From Cymbidium sinense (Eukaryota > Streptophyta > Magnoliopsida > Asparagales > Orchidaceae): 64,000 nt of DNA. The number at the start of each line of letters is the position of its first letter. The stretch's first letter is position 1. Below the pieces are notes generated by a model. That model was not told where the DNA came from. It saw only the letters and a program-made list of their open reading frames with translations, and made no database searches. Below, piece by piece: positions 58,250 to 64,000 of the stretch. Location of the stretch: NCBI GenBank assembly GCA_021442155.1, contig CM038214.1, forward strand, positions 56,142,514 to 56,206,513, given 5' to 3'. The position numbers were made by a program, and so were the translations under genes.

Positions 58250-59530
58250 TGTAATTTATAAGTAAGATTCACCTTGGTAGGCCATTTCTATGGCTAAAGG
58301 GCCTTCCCAAGTAGGTTAAAACTTGCCTCCCTTCTCTCGATGGGCAACAATTGATCTTTTAGAACTAAAAAAAGCTCTCTTACTCAAAAAGATCTAGGGC
58401 AGACCAATTTATTTTGAGCTTGAACCATCTTTACTTTATATAACTCGCTGACATGCTCGTAAGTGCCTCTCCTCCAAGCATCTGAGTTCTTCTAACCATA
58501 ATTTGGCATTCTATTCAATAATTTTGCTAATCATAGCTATTCATAGTGATGAGAGTTGAACTTCTAATGGTATAATAGGGGATCCACACTCTAAAAAGAA
58601 TATGGTAGATTGTGTTAGAGTTTTATAAGTAGTACAATAAGCCTAAAAGGCCTCAACTAACTGCTCATGCCACTATTAATTATTATCATTTAGTGTCTTC
58701 TTGAGTATTTAGATGATAGTTTTGTTGAAGGATTCTACTAAATTATTTTCCTGTGGATAGTAGATTGTGGAATACCTCCAATCTATGTTATGTCTTAGAG
58801 CAAGGTTGTTAATTTTGGTGCTATCAAAAGTGGTACCACTATCATATATGATTTGGTAGGGTACCCAAAATCTTTAAATGATATGGTTCCTAAAGAATTA
58901 GAGCACATGCTGAGCTTTAATCTTCCTAAGAGGAATCACCTTCACCTACTTAGAAAAGTAGTCTGTATTTGTGATGATGAATCGGTGACCCTTGGAAGAA
59001 GGAGGATCAATTATACCTCTATGTCGGTGCCCCAACACTTGAATGGCCATGAGGCCAATGTTTGATGTACAATGTTGGACGGTTGGTGTAGGACCACTCC
59101 ATATACTTGGCATTGGTGGCATCGCTTTTCTACATCCATGTAATTTATGATCATCGTTGGCCAGTAGTATCCGAGTCTCTTGATTTAGCCTTCATCTTGG
59201 GACTGGATTGATGAGATATGCATAATCTTGAGTGTACCTCGATCACAATATTACGGGCTTCATGTTTATCTAAATAGTGTAACCACATATGATCGAAATC
59301 CTGTTAATATAAGACACCATCCATGAGGGCATAGCCAGTGTGCCCTTTGCTTTATCTGATGTGCTTGAGATTTCTCTTGTGGTAGTTTACCTTTATTTAG
59401 GTAATCAATGAATGGTTGCCTCCAATTTGGCTTTTCATTCTTTTTGGCAATGACAACCTCCCCTTCAAGAGAGTATTTATCGATGAGTCCAACATCAATA
59501 AGAGGCATAACTTATGTATTTTGGATCTCT
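58250..59530 (-). pseudogene. Ty3/gypsy integrase relic
   Basis: An open stretch at 59266-59508 (MPLIDVGLIDKYSLEGEVVI) is the linker before integrase. The zinc-binding end reads GYYWPTMI, then KRCHQCQVYG (CxxC, near 59120). The core begins WPFKCWGTDI near 59045 and continues HRFIITNTDYFSK, VIPLRKIKAQHVL, FRNHII, and RYSTIYYPQENNLVESFNKT near 58725 (the region of the catalytic Glu). The end reads KF*PTWEGPLAIEMAYQGE near 58280-58320, a GPF/Y-like module. Multiple stops are present. Confidence 0.8.
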
Positions 59531-59559
59531 ATTGATATGGACTCATCTTCTGGACACGC

Positions 59560-60080
59560 TAATTCTTAAATGAGTTTGGCTAAGGCATCAGTTATAGCAT
59601 TTTTCCTCTAGGGATCTTGTAGAATATGGCTTCTAGAATTTGGGCTAGGAACTCCATGGTGTACTTATGGTAGTGATGGAGTTTGGGCTTCACGACCTTA
59701 TAGGACCTAGTGATTTGGTTGATGAATAGCTGTGAATCCCCGAAGATGTTGATATTCTAAATACATAGTGAGATGGCTAACTATCGACAATTAGAGTCTC
59801 ATATTTGACTTTGTTGTTGGTGCAAAGTATCGCAATCTAGTGTTAGGAGAACTATACTTACCCCTGCCATACCCGGGTGAGTAGATTGTAGTTCTTCTCC
59901 TCTTTGAGGGGAAGCCACACCATCAAAATACATGTCCCAATGATAAATGCTTGTATCCCCTTAGTTCATGATTTATTCTTCAGGGAGATCATCACTGAGC
60001 AAAAAATTTATAGGAAGTGGATGTGCCGCTATAAAATTCATGAGTGCTTGTTCTTTCACCATGCTGAGGGGTATGAATGT
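59560..60080 (-). pseudogene. Second RNase H domain (RVT_3-like), broken
   Basis: Readable pieces are FDGVASPQRGE near 59925, GVSIVLLTLDCDTLH near 59860, INIFGDSQLFINQITRSY near 59750, YTMEFLAQILEAIFYKIPRG near 59660 and LAKLI near 59580. These match the positions of the additional RNase H in Tat-lineage elements (the first aspartate in YFDG, the later Asp in GDSQL). Several frameshifts occur. Confidence 0.75.
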
Positions 60081-60139
60081 GAAGTTAAACTATGATAAAA
60101 ACACGGACCATCAGGCCAACCATCCAAATAACATCGGTT

Positions 60140-60620
60140 GTATCATGAGATATTACAGTAGATTATTTCTAGAAATCAAGTTTACTTTATGAGAGAGCAT
60201 ATAGTGTCGTAGCTTTTGGGTTGCGAAGATTGAAGCTAGGAAATGCTTCTTAATGGGTGGATAATTTTCCTCAATAGGCATTAGATGATGGATAAGATAA
60301 TAGAGCACATTCTCTTTCCCCTCATCATTAGCTTGGGCCAACAAAGTGCCAAAGGAGTCATCTAATGCAGCAGTGTAGAGTATTAGAGGCTTGCTCAGGA
60401 TAGGGGGTGCTAAAACTGGCGGCATCATGAAGTATTGCTTGATGCTCTCGAATGCATGTTGGTACTTATCATTACATTTGAACTTGGCATCATTCTTGGC
60501 TAGTACTGAAAATGGTTGACATCTACCTGATAAGTTGGATATAAAGCATCTTAAATATACCAACCTCCATTGGAATAATTTGAGTTGGGTTAGACTTTTA
60601 AGTGGTGAAATTTTCAATAT
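60140..60620 (-). pseudogene. Ty3/gypsy RT thumb / RNase H domain
   Basis: The frame is open for 154 codons (60153-60617). Landmarks are RLVYLRCFISNLSGRCQPFS near 60550, then FESIKQYFMMPPVLAPPI, LILYTAALDDSFGTLLAQ (RNase H entry), NVLYYLIHHLMPIEENYPPI and LASIFATQKLRHYML. In relatives the entry reads LYL or LYVxxxDxxxGAxLxQ, so the key Asp and spacing are kept. The frame ends at LISRNNLL. Confidence 0.88.
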
Positions 60621-60649
60621 CGCTTCAATCTTCTCCAGGTTGATTTCAA

Positions 60650-60895
60650 GGCAATAGTGTCAAACAATGAACCCATGAAACTTCCCTGAAGATACTCCAA
60701 ATGCACACTTCAGAGAGTTCATTTTGAGGTTGTATTGTCTTAACCACTCAGAAACTACTCTCAAGTCAAAGAGTTGATCATCCTTTTCCATACTTTTGAC
60801 CTCAAGATCATCGATGTAGCTTCCACCTTGGTGATGAATGAGTTCATGAAAGATTTGAGTCATGGCCCGTTGGTATGTGGTGTGGTGAAATTTTA
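60650..60895 (-). pseudogene. Ty3/gypsy reverse transcriptase fragment
   Basis: It reads TYQRAMTQIFHELIHHQGGS, then YIDDLEVKS (the catalytic xxDD box, here YIDD), QYNLKMNSLKCAFGVSSGKF and HGFIV. This is the C-terminal part of the RT palm and its connection. The frame is open for 67 codons (60660-60863). Upstream palm and finger motifs are gone. Confidence 0.85.
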
Positions 60896-62980
60896 TCTAA
60901 AATGAGTTTTAAATGAAGATAAAAATAAAAATTTCTTTTGTGTAGGATACCACGTAGATCTATAGATGTTCTTATTAGGGTGATTGGGTATGACATTGAG
61001 GAATGATGTACTATCTCAAGAGATAGAAGTCACCATCCTATAATGGACCTAATCACCTTAATAAGGACTCCTAAGGATGATGGGTCTTCGAATGTACCAA
61101 AGATTCTTCCCCTACTTTACATGGAAAGGTAAAGTAGGGTTTATTTTAGATTGGGTTCATTAAGTTCCATATGGAGGCAAGCCCCCATAGTCAATTACAT
61201 CCTAAGGAATGAGATTCCTTAAGAATACTCTTAATTAAGGTAAATGATCTTTGTCTCAAAAGATTTCAAAGATAGGACTTTCAATCAATTGGTTTATTTT
61301 TAGAAGATCAAGTGAGATTGATCAACAGGAGGGAGTTATTATCGAAACCAAATGAAGATAAGTAGGGGATGCTTATGATAGTAGGAAGCCTAGTAAGCAT
61401 CCCAAACTATCCTATGATTGGGCTTTATATTTTTGAAATTAAAGTGATTTATTTGTTTGAGTTGAATTTTTTTGTTAGAAATCTAGGCTTACAATTTCAT
61501 AACACAATATTATGTAAATACCTAAGAGGTCAAAATTTATTCTTATAGCCCACAAAAGCAATCTCTGAACCTAAATCTAGGGAGCTTTGGCAAGAGCCAA
61601 GGCACGACCTAAATCTAAGGCAAAAATGAGTATTTAGTTTACCTCCATAAGAGAGGATAAATCACCCAACTGTTGGACTTACATCTGCCTGGGGGTAGCC
61701 ACCAACTAACTCCTCCTATGATTTTAAATATATGTAAGCAAGTCATATGGTTTTACAAGATAGCTAGGCTATTGTTTATTTAGAAAGAAGCTAAGTCCTT
61801 AAACACACTCTCTAAGAAACTAGATCATGTAGAGCATGATTAATGACTTAAATCTAATGTAAATTTTTATTGTTTTTTACTTTCATTTTTGGATAATTTA
61901 TTTGACACGGGATATGAGATTCATATGCCTAATGCATGAGAAATTGGATTATGGGACAAAATCAAGAAGAAGGAGGTGTATTTCCACCATAGCTCTCAAA
62001 GGTCAAGCCAAGTTCCCTGGCAAAGGTGGAAGCCCTCCATAAGCAAGAGTGAAGCAAGATGCTTTTTATGCATGATGTGGAACATACAACATGCAGCTAA
62101 GGGGTTGTTATATCTTTTATCTTGATTTATAACCTAGCTTTAGGTGAGGTTATGAGTTGTTAATTTTTAGTTTTGAGTTGATTAATTGGATAGAAATTTT
62201 TTTCTAAGAGCCTAATCACATCTAGCCTATTCATCAATCAATGAAAGAAACTAGGAAAATATGCCATCTTAATGCACAAGCTAAACAAACATCAAACAAT
62301 TTATAAAGGTAGTACAAAAGAATAAAAAGGCCTTTGTGGTCAGGCTCCACCGCACAAACCCAAAAAATAAATTTGGTAGCCAAGCTCTACCCTTATACAA
62401 CTCGGATTACAAATGAATTAATTACAATAAATAAGGAATTGATGTTATGTGGGTCTTCATTCTTCATTTCTTCATTTCTTCTTTCTTCATTTCTTCCTTC
62501 TTTCTTCTTTTGGTTGGTTGGAATGTGGTTGCTCCAAAGGCTTCACATGGTGCATAAGATATAGTCTTATCACCAATGTTCATTCTAATCCCCCATAACA
62601 TTCATTCCAAATCCTAATTACAAAATTGCATGAAAATGGGAAAAGTAAATCTAACTAATACCTATAAAACAGAGATTAACTAAAAAAACCACACAATCCT
62701 ATGCATGTATATGAATAAATTGGACTTAACACCTCACACATGAGTAACCAAATCCACCTGGCCTATTTTTGGATTATGCTTAGGAGTATAAGAAACTTGC
62801 ACAACAAAAGTATTTATATTTTTATTACAGTGCTCCTTAAGCATAATTCCCTGTAAAAGATAATAATTACACTAAGATCATCCTATCATTCAATCTATGC
62901 ACATACACCCTAACATCCAGACTAAAATATCACATCACAAAACAAAACTAAGCATCAATCCATGCACTTCCCTAACATAG
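60896..62980. other. AT-rich intergenic DNA, no gene seen
   Basis: There is no recognisable coding similarity. It contains a pyrimidine-rich tract (62459-62511). The open frame 62334-62564 spans this tract and is an artefact of it. Confidence 0.5.
62459..62511 (+). repeat. TTC/TTTC-rich low-complexity tract
   Basis: Repeated TTCATTTCTTC and TTCTTTC words, with no A beyond the TTCATTT units. Confidence 0.9.
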
Positions 62981-64000
62981 AGCTAGAAATGGCGACTTGG
63001 CCTGTGTGTGCCATTTAAGGCTTGTGTGGTATGTCTTAGCTAGGCTTTAAGGTTAAGATTTTCTAAGTGTGAAAGGGTTCAACTTAGAGGGTGGTTTCAT
63101 TTAAGTGATTTAGTTGATTTGTTAATTTTATTTGATGATTTGATTTGGTTTGAATGAACCTATACTTAATTACTAAGTGTTGTAAAGAGAGGAAAAGAGA
63201 AGAGAACTTCTCTTTCCTCCTAAGTAATTTCTAAGGTAGATTCATTAGTGATTTTTCTTTAGTGAATGTTTTATTATGTGTTTTAATTAATCCTAAGTTT
63301 AGATTTGCTCTAAACAAACCTATTCAATAAGAAAGGCATTTTAAGATTAATCAAAGTGAATTACTATCACAAAACACACAACTATTTATTTCTTTCCCAC
63401 ATGTGTATCATGCATATGAATAAATCCTAAGCATATCTATACATGCAATGCAAATATTTAGCACAAATTCATTATGAATGCTAAGAGATATTGCTTAAGG
63501 AAATTTGGATGCTTCATGATGCATGATTTTGTTATGTAGAAAAAAGAGGGATTCGTTTATCCATTAATCAAATGCACATTTACATGTATGAAAGACATAA
63601 GTGAGTCGCCATTATTTTCTACACCAAGGGTATAAGGTACAAGGCCTTCTTAGGGCTACTTAAATCCTCGCAACCCCGGGATGTCCAGACTAGTATACTA
63701 CTTTTCTTAAATACATGTGCTTGTACAAAAAGAAATGAATGGAAAAAGAGTCATGCAAAAGATTTTTATGTTTTATTTGGTTATGCAATTTACATGTGTA
63801 AATGTGAGGATCCTTCTTAAATGATAACATAGGAATGAATAGGGATAGATTTAAGAAAGTGTTATGTTCTTTTCAAATAAACTATACACTTTTTAAATCC
63901 TATTCAAAACTATGTTGAAAGAGAAGAGAAGGAAAAGTCACATAATGCACATCTTATGTTTTACTCACATGCAAGCTTATAAGTAATTATGAGTAGCATA
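62981..64000. other. AT-rich DNA with an LTR-end-like box on the minus strand
   Basis: The region has no gene. It holds the fourth LTR-end-like box (63609-63712, minus). An isolated ATGGCGACTTGGCC lies near 62989 (+), which could be a second decayed PBS-like site but is too short to call. Confidence 0.45.
63600..63712 (-). repeat. LTR-end-like box, copy 4, followed by PBS-like TGGCGACTC
   Basis: The minus strand reads TAGTCTGGACATCCCGGGG, then ATTTAAGTAGCCCTAAGAAG, then TTATACCCTTGGTGTAGAAA, then ATAATGGCGACTCAC. The TGGCGACTC core fits a Tat-type PBS. This is the clearest copy for understanding the other three boxes. The rest of its LTR would extend to higher coordinates. Confidence 0.6.

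Larger units (their letters stand above)
58250..60895 (-). mobile_element. Ty3/gypsy (Tat-like) pol relic, minus strand
   Basis: On the minus strand the order is reverse transcriptase C-terminal half, RT-associated RNase H, a second RNase H (RVT_3-like) and integrase with H2C2, core and a GPF/Y-like end. An extra RNase H between RT-RNase H and integrase is known from the plant Tat lineage of Ty3/gypsy. The 5' part of pol and gag are missing above 60895. It is broken by stops but long blocks remain readable. It may be the same family as the plus-strand relic at 48-52 kb, which carries the complementary 5' half. Confidence 0.82.

Noticed and set aside
58853..60192. Plus-strand open frames at 58853-59065 and 59904-60192
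   Set aside because: They are antisense shadows of the minus-strand integrase and RNase H.
62334..62564. Open frame with FLSSFLPSFFF run
   Set aside because: Created by the TTC/TTTC low-complexity tract.

Overview
The window looks like repeat-only plant nuclear DNA, either subtelomeric or a degenerate interstitial telomere-repeat region. I see no intact host gene, no rRNA or tRNA, and no CRISPR. Three things point to a flowering plant: Arabidopsis-type telomere repeat variants (CCCTAAA), plant L1-type LINEs (DUF4283/CCHC ORF1, APE endonuclease, RT, zf-RVT, RNase H), and plant Ty3/gypsy (Tat-like) and Ty1/copia relics. The species cannot be named from the sequence.

Left part (1-36.5 kb). A long array of degenerate telomere-like DNA is always written as the C-rich strand on +. 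Three LINEs lie in it, all on + and all with their 3' ends to the right: LINE A (1-8650, 5' end outside the window), LINE B (9646-17338) and LINE C (22697-30490). All three are decayed by stops, frameshifts and deletions. The LINE 3' ends themselves finish in TTTCCCTAA-like sequence followed by A. Five copies of the last ~85-95 codons, 3' UTR and oligo(A) of a glycine-rich RNA-binding protein (GR-RBP) gene are embedded in the same array (18968, 21888, 30513, 33552, 35316). All five begin at the same point and share flanking sequence, so they are parts of one amplified unit.

The array has an internal grammar: CCCTAAA block (with or without a GR-RBP tail), then a marker M1 (CCTAAAAAGCTAAACCTAAA-like), then an A/T-rich ATAAA block, then a marker M2 (CTACTAGTTTACTTAATTT-like), then the next CCCTAAA block. 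M1 and M2 alternate almost without exception from 9.3 to 36.0 kb. This composite higher-order repeat, with a host-gene tail captured in it and LINEs landing in it, is the most unusual thing in the window.

Right part (36.5-64 kb). The array stops abruptly at about 36530 against a minus-strand Ty1/copia gag relic with a tRNA-iMet primer-binding site. The rest is AT-rich, heavily decayed LTR-retrotransposon DNA. It includes a plus-strand Ty3/gypsy element (PBS-like site 48267, gag 50.4-51.0 kb, pre-protease region to 52.4 kb) and a minus-strand Ty3/gypsy pol relic (RT, RNase H, second RNase H, integrase; 60.9-58.25 kb). Four copies of an LTR-end-like box, several short tandem repeats and two related AATTTGACC-rich segments complete it. 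Nothing here seems able to move on its own.
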